A DNA stretch of 64,000 nt from Calendula officinalis (taxonomy: Eukaryota > Streptophyta > Magnoliopsida > Asterales > Asteraceae), in contig OY970824.1 in the NCBI GenBank assembly GCA_963853835.1, positions 40,680,727 through 40,744,726 of the forward strand, written 5' to 3'. A model generated the notes under the pieces. It did not search any database. It saw nothing but the letters and a program-made list of their open reading frames with translations, and was not told where the DNA came from. A program made the translations under genes and the position numbers. Shown here one piece after another: positions 1-10,476 of the stretch. How positions within the stretch are numbered: the first letter of the stretch is position 1; every line of letters begins with the position of its first letter.

Positions 1-2012
1 CCCGAACTCTTCACTGTTCCCGGCCCGAACTTCATTTTCGGCCCGAACTTCAACCTCGGCCCGAACTCCGACCTTGGCCCTAACTTCAACCTCGGCCCGA
101 ACATCATCCTCGGCCCGAACACCGAACTTCGGCCCGAACACCACTTCGGCCCGAACATCCCACTTCGGCCCGAACACCACTTCGGCCCGAACATCACTCT
201 TCGGCCCGAACTCTACAATATCCAAGATTGTGTGACAAAAGGTGCTATACTAAAACATTCATAACTTTCAGTTCGGGTGTCCGTTTCACGCCCACGAGTA
301 AGAAAAATAGCTGGTTCGTTCGTCACTACCAAGAACAAGTTCGGCCCGAACTCTTCACTGTTCCCGGCCCGAACTTCATTTTCGGCCCGAACTTTAACCT
401 CGGCCCGAACTCCGACCTCGGCCAAACTTCAACCTCGGCTCGAACATCATCCTCGGCCCGAACACCGAACTTCGGCCCGAACACCACTTCGGCCCGAACA
501 TCCCACTTCGGCCCGAACACCACTTCGGCCCGAACATCCCTCTTCGGCCCGAACTCTTCAATATCCAAGATTGTGTGACAAAATGTGCTATACTAAAACA
601 TTCATAACTTTCAGCTCAGGTGTCCGTTTCACGCCCACGAGTAACCAAAATAGCTGGTTCATTCGTCACTGCCAAGAACAAGTTCGGCCCGAACTCTTCA
701 CTGTTCCCGGCCCGAACTTCATTTTCGGCCCGAACTTCAACCTCGGCCCGAACTTCAACCTCGGCCCGAACTCCGCCTCGGCCCGAACATCAAGCTCGGC
801 CCGAACACCGAACTTCGGCCCGAACACCACTTCGGCCCGAACATCCCACTTCGGCCCGAACACCACTTCGGCCCGAACATCCCTCTTCGGCACGAACTCT
901 TCAATATCCAAGATTGTGTGACAAAAGGTGCTATACTAAAACATTCATAACTTTCTGCTCGGGTGTCCGTTTCACGCCCACGAGTAACCAAAATAGTTGG
1001 TTCGTTCGTCACTGCCAAGAACAAGTTCGGCCCGAACTCTTCACTGTTCCCGGCCCGAACTTCATTTTCGGCCCGAACTTCAACCTCGGCCCGAACTTCA
1101 ACCTCGGCCCGAACTCCGACCTCGGCCCGAACTTCAACCTCGGCCCGAACATCATGCTCGGCCCGAACACCGAACTTCGGCCCGGACACCACTTCGGCCC
1201 GAACATCCCACTTCGGCCCGAACACCACTTCGGCCCGAACATCACTCTTCGGCCCGAACTCTTCAATATCGAAGATTGTGTGACAAAAGGTGCTATACTA
1301 AAACATTCATAACTTTTAGTTCGGGTGTCCGTTTCACGCCCACGAGTAAGCAAAATAGTTGGTTCGTTCGTCACTGCCAAGAACAAGTTCGGCCCGAACT
1401 CTTCACTGTTCCCGGCCCGAACTTCATTTTCGTCCCGAACTTCAACCTCAGCCCGAACTCCGACCTCGGCCCAAACTTCAACCTCGGCCCGAACATCATC
1501 CTCGGCCCGAACACCGAACTTCGGCCCGAACACCACTTCGGCCCGAACATCCCACTTCGGCCCGAACACCACTTCGGCCCGAACATCCCTCTTCGGCCGG
1601 AACTCTTCAATATCCAAGATTGTGTGACAAAAGGTGCTATACTAAAACATTCATAACTTTCAGCTCAGGTGTCCGTTTCACGCCCACGAGTAACCAAAAT
1701 AGCTGGTTCGTTCGTCACTGCCAAGAACAAGTTCGGCCCGAACTCTTCACTGTTCCCGGCCCGAACTTCATTTTCGGCCCGAACTTCAACCTCGGCCCGA
1801 ACTCCAACCTCGGCCCGAACTCCGACCTCGGCCCGAACATCATTCTCGGCCCGAACACCGAACTTCAGCCCGAACACCACTTCGGCCCGAACATCCCACT
1901 TCGGCCCGAACACCACTTCGGCAGGAACATCGCTTTTCGGCCCTAACTCTTCAATATCCAAGATTGTGTGACAAAAGATGCTATACTAAAACATTCATAA
2001 CTTTCAGCTCGG

Positions 2013-4077
2013 GTGTCCGTTTCACGCCCACGAGTAACCAAAATAGCCGGTTCGTTCATCACTGCCAAGAACAAGTTCGGCCCGAACTCTTCACTGTTCC
2101 CGGCCCGAACTTCATTTTCGGCCCGAACTTCAACCTCGGCCCGAACTCCGACCTCGGCCCGAACTTCAACCTCGGCCCGAACATCATCCTCGGCCCGAAC
2201 ACCAAACTTCGGCCCGAACACCACTTCGGCCCGAACATCCCACTTCGGCCCGAACATCACTCTTCGGCCCGAACTCTTCAATATCCAAGATTGTGTGACA
2301 AAAGGTGCTATACTAAAACATTCATAACTTTCAGTTCGGGTGTTCGTTTCACGCCCACGAGTAAGCAAAATAGCTGGTTCGTTCGTCACTGCCAAGAACA
2401 AGTTCGGCCCGAACTCTTCACTGTTCCCGGCCCGAACTTCATTTTCGGCCCAAACTTCAACCTCGGCCCGAACTCCGACCTCGGCCCGGACTTCAACCTC
2501 GTCTCGAACATCATCCTCGGACCGAACACCGAACTTCGGCCCGAACACTACTTCGGCCCGAACATCCCACTTCGGCCCGAACACCACTTCGGCCCGAACA
2601 TCCCTCTTCGGCCCGAACTCTTCAATATCCAAGATTGTGTAACAAAAGGTGCTATACTAAAACATTCATAACTTTCTGCTCGGGTGTCCGTTTCACGCCC
2701 ACGAGTAACCAAAATAGCCGGTTCGTTCGTCACTGCCAAGAACAAGTTCGGCCCGAACTCTTCACTGTTCCCGGCCCGAACTTCATTTTCGGCCCGAACT
2801 TCAACCTCGGCCCGAACTTCAACCTCGGCCCGAACTCCGACCTCGGCCCGAACTTCAACCTCGGACCGAACATCATGCTCGGCCCGAACACCGAACTTCA
2901 GCCCGAACACCACTTCTGAACGAACATCCCACTTCGGCCCGAACACCACTTAGGCCCGAACATCCCTCTTCGGCCCGAACTCTTCAATATCCAAGATTGT
3001 GTGACAAAAGGTGCTATACTAAAACATTCATAACTTTCTGCTCGGGTGTCCGTTTCACGCCCACGAGTAACCAAAATAGCCGGTTCGTTCATCACTGCCA
3101 AGAACAAGTTCGGCCCGAACTCTTCACTGTTCCCGGCCCGAACTTCATTTTCGGCCCGAACTTCAACCTCGGCCCGAACTCCGACCTCGGCCCGAACTTC
3201 AACCTCGGCCCGAACATCATCCTCGGCCCGAACACCAAACTTCGGCCCGAACACCACTTCGGCCCGAAATCCCACTTCGGCCTGACAATCACTCTTCGGC
3301 CCGAACTCTTCAATATCCAAGATTGTGTGACAAAAGGTGCTATACTAAAACATTCATAACTTTCAGTTCGGGTGTTCGTTTCACGCCCACGAGTAAGCAA
3401 AATAGCTGGTTCATTCGTCACTGCCAAGAACAAGTTCGGCCCGAACTCTTCACCGTTCCCGGCCCGAACTTCATTTTCGGCCCAAACTTCAACCTCGGCC
3501 CGAACTCCGACCTCGGCCCGAACTTCAACCTCAGCTCGAACATCATCCTCGGACCGAACACCGAACTTCGGCCCGAACACTACTTCGGCCCGAACATCCC
3601 ACTTCGGCCCGAACACCACTTCGGCCCGAACATCCCTCTTCGGCCCGAACTCTTCAATATCCAAGATTGTGTAACAAAAGGTGCTATACTAAAACATTCA
3701 TAACTTTCTGCTCGGGTGTCCGTTTCACGCCCACGAGTAACCAAAATAGCCGGTTCGTTCGTCACTGCCAAGAACAAGTTCGGCCCGAACTCTTCACTGT
3801 TCCCGGCCCGAACTTCATTTTCGGCCCGAACTTCAACCTCGGCCCGAACTTCAACCTCGGCCCGAACTCCGACCTCGGCCCGAACTTCAACCTCGGACCG
3901 AACATCATGCTCGGCCCGAACACCGAACTTCAGCCCGAACACCACTTCTGACCGAACATCCCACTTCGGCCCGAACACCACTTAGGCCCGAACATCCCTC
4001 TTCGGCCCGAACTCTTCAATATCCAAGATTGTGTGACAAAAGGTGCTATACTAAAACATTCATAACTTTCTGCTCGG
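2013..4077. repeat. Higher-order repeat, 3-mer, period ~1,032 bp, two copies
   Basis: Units near 2013, 2340 and 2684 correspond one-to-one with units near 3046, 3372 and 3716, and their private variants recur in the same order. Examples are gttcatcactgcc in the first unit, gtgttcgtttcacg in the second, and in the third the stop-creating changes cacttctga and cacttaggcc. The monomers were therefore copied as a three-unit block, not one by one. Confidence 0.85.
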
Positions 4078-5693
4078 GTGTCCGTTTCACGCCCACGAGT
4101 AAGCAAAATAGCTGGTTCGTTCGTCACTGCCAAGAACAAGTTCGGCCCGAACTCTTCACTGTTCCCGGCCCGAACTTCATTTTCGGCCCGAACTTCAACC
4201 TCGGCCCGAATTCCGACCTCGGCCCGAACATCATTCTCGGCCCGAACACCGAACTTCGGCCCGAACACTACTTCGGCCCGAACATCCCACTTCGTCCCGA
4301 ACACCACTTCGGCCCGAACATCCCTCTTCGGCCCGAACTCTTCAATATCCAAGATTGTGTGACAAAAGGTGCTATACTAGAACATTCATAACTTTCAGTT
4401 CGGGTGTTCGTTTCACGCCCACGAGTAAGCAAAATAGCTGGTTCGTTCGTCACTGCCAAGAACAAGTTCGGCCCGAACTCTTCACTGTTCCCGGCCCGAA
4501 CTTCATTTTCGGCCCGAACTTCAACCTCGGCCCGAATTCCGACCTCGGCCCGAACATCATTCTCGGCCCGAACACCGAACTTCGGCCCGAACACTACTTC
4601 GGCCCGAACATCCCACTTCGGCACGAACACCACTTCGGCCCGAACATCCCTCTTCGGCCCGAACTCTTCAATATCCAAGATTGTGTGACAAAAGGTGCTA
4701 TACTAAAACATTCATAACTTTCAGCTCGGGTGTCCGTTTCACGCCCACGAGTAACCAAAATAGCTGGTTCGTTCGTCACTGCCAAGAACAAGTTCGGCCC
4801 GAACTCTTCACTGTTCCCGGCCCGAACTTCATTTACGGCCCGAACTTCAACCTCGGCCCGAACTCCGACCTCGGCCCGAACTTCAACCTCGGCCCGAACA
4901 TCATCCTCGGCCCGAACACCACTTCGGCCCGAACACCACTTCGGCCTGAACATCCCACTTCGGCCCGAACACCACTTCGGCCCGAACATCCCTCTTCTGC
5001 CCGAACTCTTCAATATCCAAGATTGTGTGACAAAAGGTGCTATACTAAAACATTCATAACTTTCAGCTCAGGTGTCCGTTTCACGCCCACGAGTAACCAA
5101 AATAGCTGGTTCATTCGTCACTGCCAAGAACAAGTTCGGCCCGAACTCTTCAGTGTTCCCGGCCCGAACTTCATTTTCGGCCCGAACTTCAACCTCGGCC
5201 CGAACTCTGACCTCGGCCCGAACATCATTCTCGGCCCGAACACCGAACTTCGGCCTGAACACTACTTCGGCCCGAACATCCCACTTCGTCCCGAACAACA
5301 CTTCGGCCCGAGCATCCCTCTTCGGCCCGAACTCTTCAATATCCAAGATTGTGTGACAAAAGGTGCTATACTAGAACATTCATAACTTTCAGCTCGGGTG
5401 TCCGTTTCACGCCCACGAGTAACCAAAATAGCCGGCTCGTTCGTCACTGCCAAGAACAAGTTCGGCCCGAACTCTTCACTGTTCCCGGCCCGAACTTCAT
5501 TTTCGGCCCGAACTTCAACCTCGGCCCGAACTTCAACCTCAGTCCGAACTCCGACCTCGGCCCGAACTTCAACCTCGGACCGAACATCATGCTCGGCCCG
5601 AACACCGAACTTCGGCCCGAACACCACTTCGGCCCGAACATCCCACTTCGGCCCAAACACCACTTCGGCCCGAACATCCCTCTTCGGCCCGAA

Positions 5694-5822
5694 CTCTTCA
5701 ATATCCAAGATTGTGTGACAAAAGGTGCTATACTAAAACATTCATAACTTTCAGCTCGGGTGTCTGTTTCACGCCCACGAGTAACCAAAATAGATGGTTC
5801 GTTCGTCACTGCCAAGAACAAG
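5694..5822. repeat. Representative monomer core (non-repetitive, partly AT-rich)
   Basis: One example of the conserved core found in every full monomer. It runs from ctcttcaatatccaag to gccaagaacaagt and contains no 18-bp subrepeat. Its first ~60 bp (aatatcc through aactttcag) are clearly AT-rich, whereas the flanking subrepeats are GC-rich. The second half holds the landmarks cgggtgtccgtttcacgccc, acgagtaacc and ggttcgttcgtcactgcc. The core is the most conserved part of the monomer. Variants at a few fixed positions (agtaacc/agtaagc/agtaact; agctgg/agccgg/agatgg) define subfamilies that make the higher-order repeats visible. Confidence 0.9.
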
Positions 5823-6037
5823 TTCGGCCCGAACTCTTCACTGTTCCCGGCCCGAACTTCATTTTCGGCCCGAACTTCAACCTCGGCCCGAACTCTGACC
5901 TCGGCCCGAACTTCAACCTCGGCCCGAACATCATCCTCGGCCCGAACACCGAACTTCGGCCCGAACACCACTTCGGCCCGAACATCCCACTTCGGCCCGA
6001 ACACCACTTCGGCCCGAACATCACTCTTCGGCCCGAA
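5823..6037. repeat. Representative subrepeat domain (about twelve 17-19-bp units)
   Basis: The GC-rich part of the same monomer. Successive units share cggcccgaac followed by a 7-9-base tail: ttcatttt, ttcaacct, tccgacct, atcatcct, accgaactt, accactt, atcccactt, atcactctt or atccctctt. Unit lengths are therefore 18, 19 or 17 bp, and 17+19 pairs restore the 18-bp register. Each unit contains TCGG-C-CCGA, a 9-bp interrupted palindrome that becomes 11 bp (TTCGG-C-CCGAA) after tails ending in tt, and two CpG sites. Gain or loss of one unit explains the 326/344/362-bp monomer classes. Confidence 0.93.
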
Positions 6038-6677
6038 CTCTTCAATATCCAAGATTGTGTGACAAAAGGTGCTATACTAAAACATTCATAACTTTCAGCT
6101 CGGGTCTCCGTTTCACGCCCACGAGTAACCAAAATAGCCGGTTCATTCGTCACTGCCAAGAACAAGTTCGGCCCGAACTCTTCACTGTTCCCGGCCCGAA
6201 CTTCATTTTCGGCCCGAACTTCAACCTCGGCCCGAACTTCAACCTCGGCCCGAACTCCGACCTCGGCCCGAACTTCAACCTCGGACCGAACATCATGCTC
6301 GGCCCGAACACCGAACTTCGGCCCGAACACCACTTCCGCCCGAACATCCCACTTCGGCCCGAACACCACTTCGTCCCGAACATCCCTCTTCGGCCCGAAC
6401 TCTTCAATATCCAAGATTGTGTGACAAAAGGTGCTATACTAAAACATTCATAACTTTCTGCTCGGGTGTCCGTTTCACGCCCACGAGTAACCAAAATAGA
6501 TGGTTCGTTCGTCACTGCCAAGAACAAGTTCGGCCCGAACTCTTCACTGTTCCCGGCCCGAACTTCATTTTCGGCCCGAACTTCAACCTCGGCCCGAACT
6601 CCGACCTCGGCCCGAACTTCAACCTCGGCCCGAACATCCTCCTCGGCCCGAACACCGAACTTCGGCCCGAACACTAA

Positions 6678-7329
6678 TGGTGATTTTCGGTTATTACAAG
6701 TAACAAAACGCAGCGGAAAGATTTAATCACCATGAACGGATCTTGATATCAATCATACAATTAAACTATAAGAAAATCAAAGAGATTGGATGAACATTTC
6801 ATACCCTTGAAGCCTTTGATCTTGTTGTGGATTCGGATGGATTTGATGATGGATTGAAACCAAGTATTCAATTAGAATACCTCTAAAAGAAATCCACACA
6901 ACACAAGCAAGAACACCAATGGAGGATGCTAGTCCTTGAATCTTGAGAGCAAAAAGAAACAAAAAACACATACAAGTGTGTGTTGGGGATAGCCAAAATG
7001 GGTGGTCAAGGGTGAGTTTTATGGAGCCATTCAACACTCTTAATGGTGCCATAAAGACCCATAAATGATTTCCATAAACCATTGTTCCATTTTCACTTTA
7101 GTCCCTAGTCATTTGTTTCTTCCATTTTGCTCATAATAAAGTTTCAATATTAACAATTAATATTAAACTTATTATACACAAGCTTATAGCTTATATATTA
7201 ATAATTAATGTAATTACACTAATTACACTAATTATATAATGGTGTTTAGTGTTTAAGTGTGTGACCCTTTAGGCTCACAAACAACTAGCCATATAACTAT
7301 ATGTTATACGCGTGAAGCATATTCCAACA
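6678..7329 (-). repeat. 3' LTR of the copia element (complete, 652 bp)
   Basis: On the minus strand it begins TGTTGGAATATGC directly after the polypurine tract and ends CACCA, the TG...CA ends expected of an LTR. A candidate TATA box (tatataag on the minus strand, 7,190-7,197) lies about 130 bases into it. Positions 6,678-6,927 are identical to 13,427-13,676. A 101-codon open frame inside it (7,082-6,777, minus) has no recognised similarity and is taken as chance. The base just outside is satellite (ggcccgaacac up to 6,674), and the three bases t-a-a between are shared with the inner flank of the other LTR. Confidence 0.9.
7190..7197 (-). promoter_or_regulatory. Candidate TATA box in the 3' LTR
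   Basis: Reads tatataag on the minus strand in an AT-rich part of the LTR, in the right direction for transcription of the element. The equivalent stretch is absent from the truncated 5' LTR, so the element's own upstream promoter is gone. Any activity here would drive outward into the left satellite segment. Confidence 0.4.
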
Positions 7330-7341
7330 GCTCCCACTTGC
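7330..7341 (-). other. Polypurine tract (plus-strand primer)
   Basis: Reads gcaagtgggagc on the minus strand, immediately before the TGTTGG start of the 3' LTR. A gtgggag purine run next to the LTR is the usual second-strand primer of plant copia elements. It looks intact. Confidence 0.8.
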
Positions 7342-8173
7342 GCACGTGATAACATCAAGTAGTTATACAAGCAAAGGTTAGAGTCTAGCAACCCGCCAAT
7401 GCCCCTAGGAGTATATGAGGAGTTTCATAAAATCTTTGTTCTAAGTTTTTCAAGCAGTTATCCTTTTGTTACTGATACTATGTTGAATTTTAGACAAGGA
7501 TCAATGTCAATCTAAAACTTCAACGATTCTGTTTCTCGATCTATATAATGAAATAGATTACCAAAACCAATCAAGATTCATCTTGATTACCTTTTGGGTG
7601 TGGCCACACATACATCTATTCAAAATCATCGAGGGGCCCAGTAGTATCTAATCCACATACGTGGAGGAACAAATTCTATATTGACTGCACGTGTCTGTCA
7701 TATGCTTAATGATAAACCCGATAATGGTTGTTATAGCAGCCTTATTCAGGTCAGCGTTTAACCACATCAAAGTTTGCCCCTCTACATACACAAACCAACT
7801 TGCATCTCAAGTCAGAGGATAAGTGACAAAGCCTTTGTGAGATTCACTTGTGACATAAATCCAAGAAGTGATTTCTCATAGTTTGGGTCAGTCCAATCGT
7901 GCATCGTTATGAGCGACATGTGAGTTTGATTTCATCATCCTTAGTCATACTAAGATAATGTCATCAATGCCCTCAGATTTGTCTTAATAATATTCCCATA
8001 TTATCAATATGACAATGGACAATTTAGAATATAAAACACAGTAAATATTCAAGGATATAAACATGCAAATATAGAACACAGTAGATATTCATATAAAAAC
8101 GATCATATCAAATATATCAATTTATTCCAATATAAACTGCTCACAGTTCCATTATCCAAATACTAAAACAGAT
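7342..8173 (-). other. 3' untranslated region of the copia element
   Basis: About 830 bp between the apparent pol stop and the polypurine tract, moderately AT-rich. I see no protein similarity, repeat or RNA gene in it. Length and position fit the 3' non-coding stretch of copia elements. Confidence 0.6.
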
Positions 8174-8470
8174 TTACATGAAACTACTAGCTTGTCGAAG
8201 TCCAATGTTCCATTCATATTCAAGATGTTTGGTACAAGACATTGAGTTCGATAAAGCGTCAGCTAGTTAGTTATCTGTTTGAACTTTAAGTGTACGAATT
8301 TCACATATCTCGATAAATCATTCGAATGTAGTGAACCTTCGTAAATAGGATCTAGCGTCATCACACCCTATTTCAAAACCAACATAAGTATAGCAAGTAT
8401 ACTTAGTTTCAGTTCAGTATCTCCACCATGACCAAGAAACATATCTCCAGTACTTTAAAATACTTCAATG
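8174..8470 (-). pseudogene. RNase H remnant, C-terminal end of copia pol
   Basis: Minus strand. The first recognisable piece (~8,470-8,370) keeps the reverse transcriptase/RNase H junction: a frame containing FLGHGGDTELK, then YTYVGFEIGCDDARS, where copia elements have YTDASF and an acidic stretch. The reading then jumps straight to the domain's end, with QTDN, a stop, LADALSNS and the terminal IGLRQASSFM before TAA at 8,176-8,174. About 80 residues normally present between, including most of the catalytic core, are missing, and stops interrupt the rest. In an intact element this domain would remove the RNA template during reverse transcription. Here it cannot work. The assignment comes from family knowledge of copia pol ends. 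Confidence 0.8.
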
Positions 8471-9235
8471 TGTTCTTAACAGCAATCCAGTGACCTCTCA
8501 TGAATTCTGTTGGTATTTTCTAGTAAGGTCCCCTAAGGACGTTACATTTGGCCTAGTGCTCCTTACAGCGTACATGATGAATGCAATAGCCGATTCATAG
8601 GGGATTACATTCATCCGCTTCACCACATCAGGTGTGGAAGGTCCTTGAGTCTCACTCAAGTTTACATTGTGTGGCATACGAGGACTTCCTCGTTTGGGAG
8701 TACCACTCTAAACCATTTAGAATTTTGTCAATGTAAGCACTTTGACTTAAACCAATTAACCGCTTTGATCTATCATTATAGATCTTTACTTCAAGTATGT
8801 ATGTCGTGTCCCTACAATCCATCATGTCGAAACATTTTCCAAGCCAGGATTTTCATCTTGTAGCATGGTATATTGTTTCACATGAGTGACATGTCATCAA
8901 CATGTATGACTTGAGAAACGACAACGCTCCCACTAGCTTTCATATATACACATACTCAGTTTGGGTTTTAGGTGAAACAAACGATTTGATTTCATCATCA
9001 ACCAAATTTCGTAGTCATAGTACACTACTTTGGCTATAAGAATCCTAATGTCTTTAGTAACAGGCGAGAAGGTTTCATCATTGTCAATCCAGTAGGATTG
9101 AGTGTAACCTTTTGCTACTATGAGAGATTTATAGGTGTGTATATTTTCATCCATGTCAACAGTCTTACTGTTTTGAGAAAGATCAACTAAGTTCAAAACT
9201 TGATTGTCTCTCATGGATTTTATTTTCGCATTCAT
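8471..9235 (-). pseudogene. Reverse transcriptase remnant of copia pol
   Basis: Minus strand. An open stretch at 9,235-8,933 contains NQVLNLVDLS, IHTYKSLIVAKGYTQ, DETFSPVTK and YYDYEIW, the N-terminal fingers/palm motifs of copia reverse transcriptase. The segment between KTV and DMDEN lacks the usual WVFKKK-type block, and the stretch after YEIW is shortened by about 80 residues, so the domain has internal deletions. The catalytic YVDD box reads HVDD (8,904-8,893) and a stop follows within five codons. Later pieces are recognisable in shifting frames: RSKRLIGLSQSAYIDKIL (~8,780-8,725), RGSPRMPHNVNLSETQ (~8,690-8,645), SAIAFIMYAVRSTRP (~8,600-8,555) and GHWIAVKNTLKYF (~8,500-8,460). The domain is identified with confidence and is clearly dead. 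Confidence 0.9.
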
Positions 9236-9293
9236 AGCTTCAAGTCATTTTTCGAATACAAAATTCGATAATGCAACTTGATAGTTAGGGGGT

Positions 9294-9554
9294 TCATAAT
9301 GATCCTCGAAACTTGCTCCTCAGCATCGACATAAATCTATATCGTTCAGGTGCATGAAGTGTCCTTGCGGATCTATGAATGGGAACAACATCATCCTGTG
9401 GTCCAACATCTATATGTCCAGCCTCAGAATGATATTTGCTAGTGTTACCAGAAGGTTGTGTATCTTCACTTTGAATCTTGTCAAAGTCTATAGTGCTCCC
9501 ACTTGCTTTGTGAAATGAGACTGTTCTCAAGAAACTCAGCATACCGAGTAACAA
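9294..9554 (-). pseudogene. Linker between integrase and reverse transcriptase (copia pol)
   Basis: An 86-codon minus-strand open stretch, rich in Ser, Asp and Glu, ending with IHRSARTLHAPERY. An (R)RS-R-PERY motif just before reverse transcriptase is typical of copia polyproteins, where this poorly conserved linker joins integrase to reverse transcriptase. It is open but out of frame with parts of its neighbours. No separate function is implied. Confidence 0.75.
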
Positions 9555-10240
9555 CCATTTGTTCTCAGTTGGGAAGTAAAATAGTAATCGAAGATATACT
9601 TGATAGATATGGGCTTAAGTTTGTTCGGCATGTCTCGTTCCACGAGATCCTCACAACCCCAGATCCTCAAGTAAGACAAATTGGGACTTTCCCACGCCAT
9701 ATCTCATATGGTGTCTTTTTAACCTTTTGGTCGGAACCATATCAAGTATTCGAGCAGCAGACTTCAGTGCACGCCCCTCAAAAGGATAGTGTAAGAGTAG
9801 TAGGACTCATCATAGATCGCACCATGTCATACAGGGTCCGATATCTCCTTCCAGACGCACCATTATCTTGTAGAGTGTATGAAAGAGTGAATTGTGAGAC
9901 AATCTCACGATGTGAGGGATGATCTGGAAACTCTTGACTCATGTACTTTCATCCTTAATCAGGACTGAAAGCCTTTGTTGTCTTGCTAAGTTGATTTTCT
10001 ACTTTTACTTTAGAAAGCTTTGAACGTTTCAAAGATTTCATGTTTATGTCTAATCAAGTAAACATAACCATAGCGACTGATATCATTAAAGTTTCCATGT
10101 TGATGTTTAATCAAGTAAACATAACCACATCGAATGATATCATCAGTGAAAGTAGGTGGCACCTTCCCTAGTCTTAGTTCTAAAAGGGCCACATACATCA
10201 GTATGTATGAGTCCAAGTAGATTTGTAGCTCTTTCGCCAA
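9535..10240 (-). pseudogene. Integrase catalytic core remnant, broken
   Basis: Minus strand. The first catalytic Asp survives in HTDVCGP (10,204-10,182), but the frame breaks just after TREGATYF, near 10,152. The neighbouring frame (10,240-10,010) carries TFTDD and then RCGYVYLIKH and RYGYVYLIRHKHE, a tandemly doubled segment. Further on are VENQL, then SPD followed by stops where copia integrases have a second catalytic Asp in SDNGGEY or similar. Next is QDNGASGRRYRTLYDMVRSM (~9,880-9,820), in which the catalytic Glu expected before RRxR is replaced by Gly. SFWGRALKSAARIL and WGCE follow (~9,770-9,665). In an intact element this enzyme would insert the cDNA into the genome. Loss of Glu, stops and frameshifts make it inactive. 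Confidence 0.9.
10031..10144 (-). repeat. 57-bp in-frame tandem duplication inside integrase
   Basis: Bases 10,088-10,144 and 10,031-10,087 are two adjacent 57-bp copies (19 codons each) that translate on the minus strand as DDIIRCGYVYLIKHQHGNF and NDISRYGYVYLIRHKHEIF. Copia integrases normally have one such segment. The copies have diverged, so the duplication is not brand new. Confidence 0.88.
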
Positions 10241-10476
10241 CTTGGGAGAAAAGCTTTCTTGTTATCTTTCCATAATATACAAGAGAGGCATTTTAAATGA
10301 TTCATAATCATTTGTAAAGAAGCCCGTCGAGTTTTAGTATCAAAATGCGTTTCTTGTTTATGTGGAAAAGATGACGATGATCTAGGTAAGTAGAATCCAA
10401 ACCAATTTGGATTCTTGAGTGCTACATTTGTATATAGAACTATCGTTTGAATTAGGATCATGCATATTAATTTCAA
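10241..10476 (-). pseudogene. Pre-integrase zinc-binding region remnant
   Basis: Minus strand, part of a 92-codon open stretch (10,476-10,198). It keeps H-KQET-H, then RRASLQM, then C-LS-C followed by KDNKKAF. These are the four ligands of the HHCC finger that precedes copia integrase, although the spacing between the His and Cys pairs is shorter than usual. The upstream residues (NPNWFGFYLPRSSSS) are not recognised. A GERATNLLGL stretch that leads into the integrase core lies in another frame at ~10,230. Confidence 0.7.

Larger units (their letters stand above)
1..6674. repeat. Compound satellite array, left segment (~344-bp monomers)
   Basis: Head-to-tail tandem array, already under way at base 1 and cut at its right end by the retrotransposon. 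The same core landmark (gtgtccgtttcacgccca) recurs near 277, 620, 963, 1325, 1669, 2013, 2340, 2684, 3046, 3372, 3716, 4078, 4404, 4730, 5072, 5398, 5760, 6104 and 6466, with spacings of about 326, 344 or 362 bp. Each monomer is a ~129-bp unique core plus about twelve 17-19-bp subrepeats built on cggcccgaac. All copies have the same orientation. No gene is supported. The length is about two nucleosome repeats, which is common for plant centromeric or heterochromatic satellites, but nothing here fixes the chromosomal position. Confidence 0.97.

Noticed and set aside
277..921. Possible proline- or serine/threonine-rich wall protein encoded by the repeats
   Set aside because: Composition follows from the codons of the 18-mer. 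The same DNA gives equally open frames with quite different peptides, and there are no signal peptides or gene structures.
5770..5822. Pol III B-box (ggttcgttcg) in the core, suggesting a tRNA-derived SINE origin
   Set aside because: The match to GGTTCGANNCC is partial and no A-box lies at the right distance upstream. Similarity could be chance in a TTCG-rich sequence.
5694..6037. CRISPR array
   Set aside because: There are no unique spacers. Both core and subrepeats recur, and period and context are those of a eukaryotic satellite.
5694..6037. CENP-B box
   Set aside because: No match to TTCGnnnnAnnCGGG on either strand of the typical monomer, despite many TTCG and CGGG words.
6672..6677. 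cactaa next to the 3' LTR as a target-site duplication
   Set aside because: The same bases occur at 13,421-13,426 on the inner side of the other LTR, and the outer right junction lacks them. They are shared by chance microhomology or belong to the copied end.
6777..7082. 101-codon ORF in the 3' LTR as a gene
   Set aside because: It lies wholly within the LTR, is cut in the 5' LTR remnant, and resembles no known protein.
8645..8863. 72-codon plus-strand ORF
   Set aside because: Antisense to reverse transcriptase remnants on the minus strand; no recognised similarity.
9503..9922. 139-codon plus-strand ORF in the retrotransposon
   Set aside because: It is antisense to recognisable integrase and linker sequence on the minus strand.
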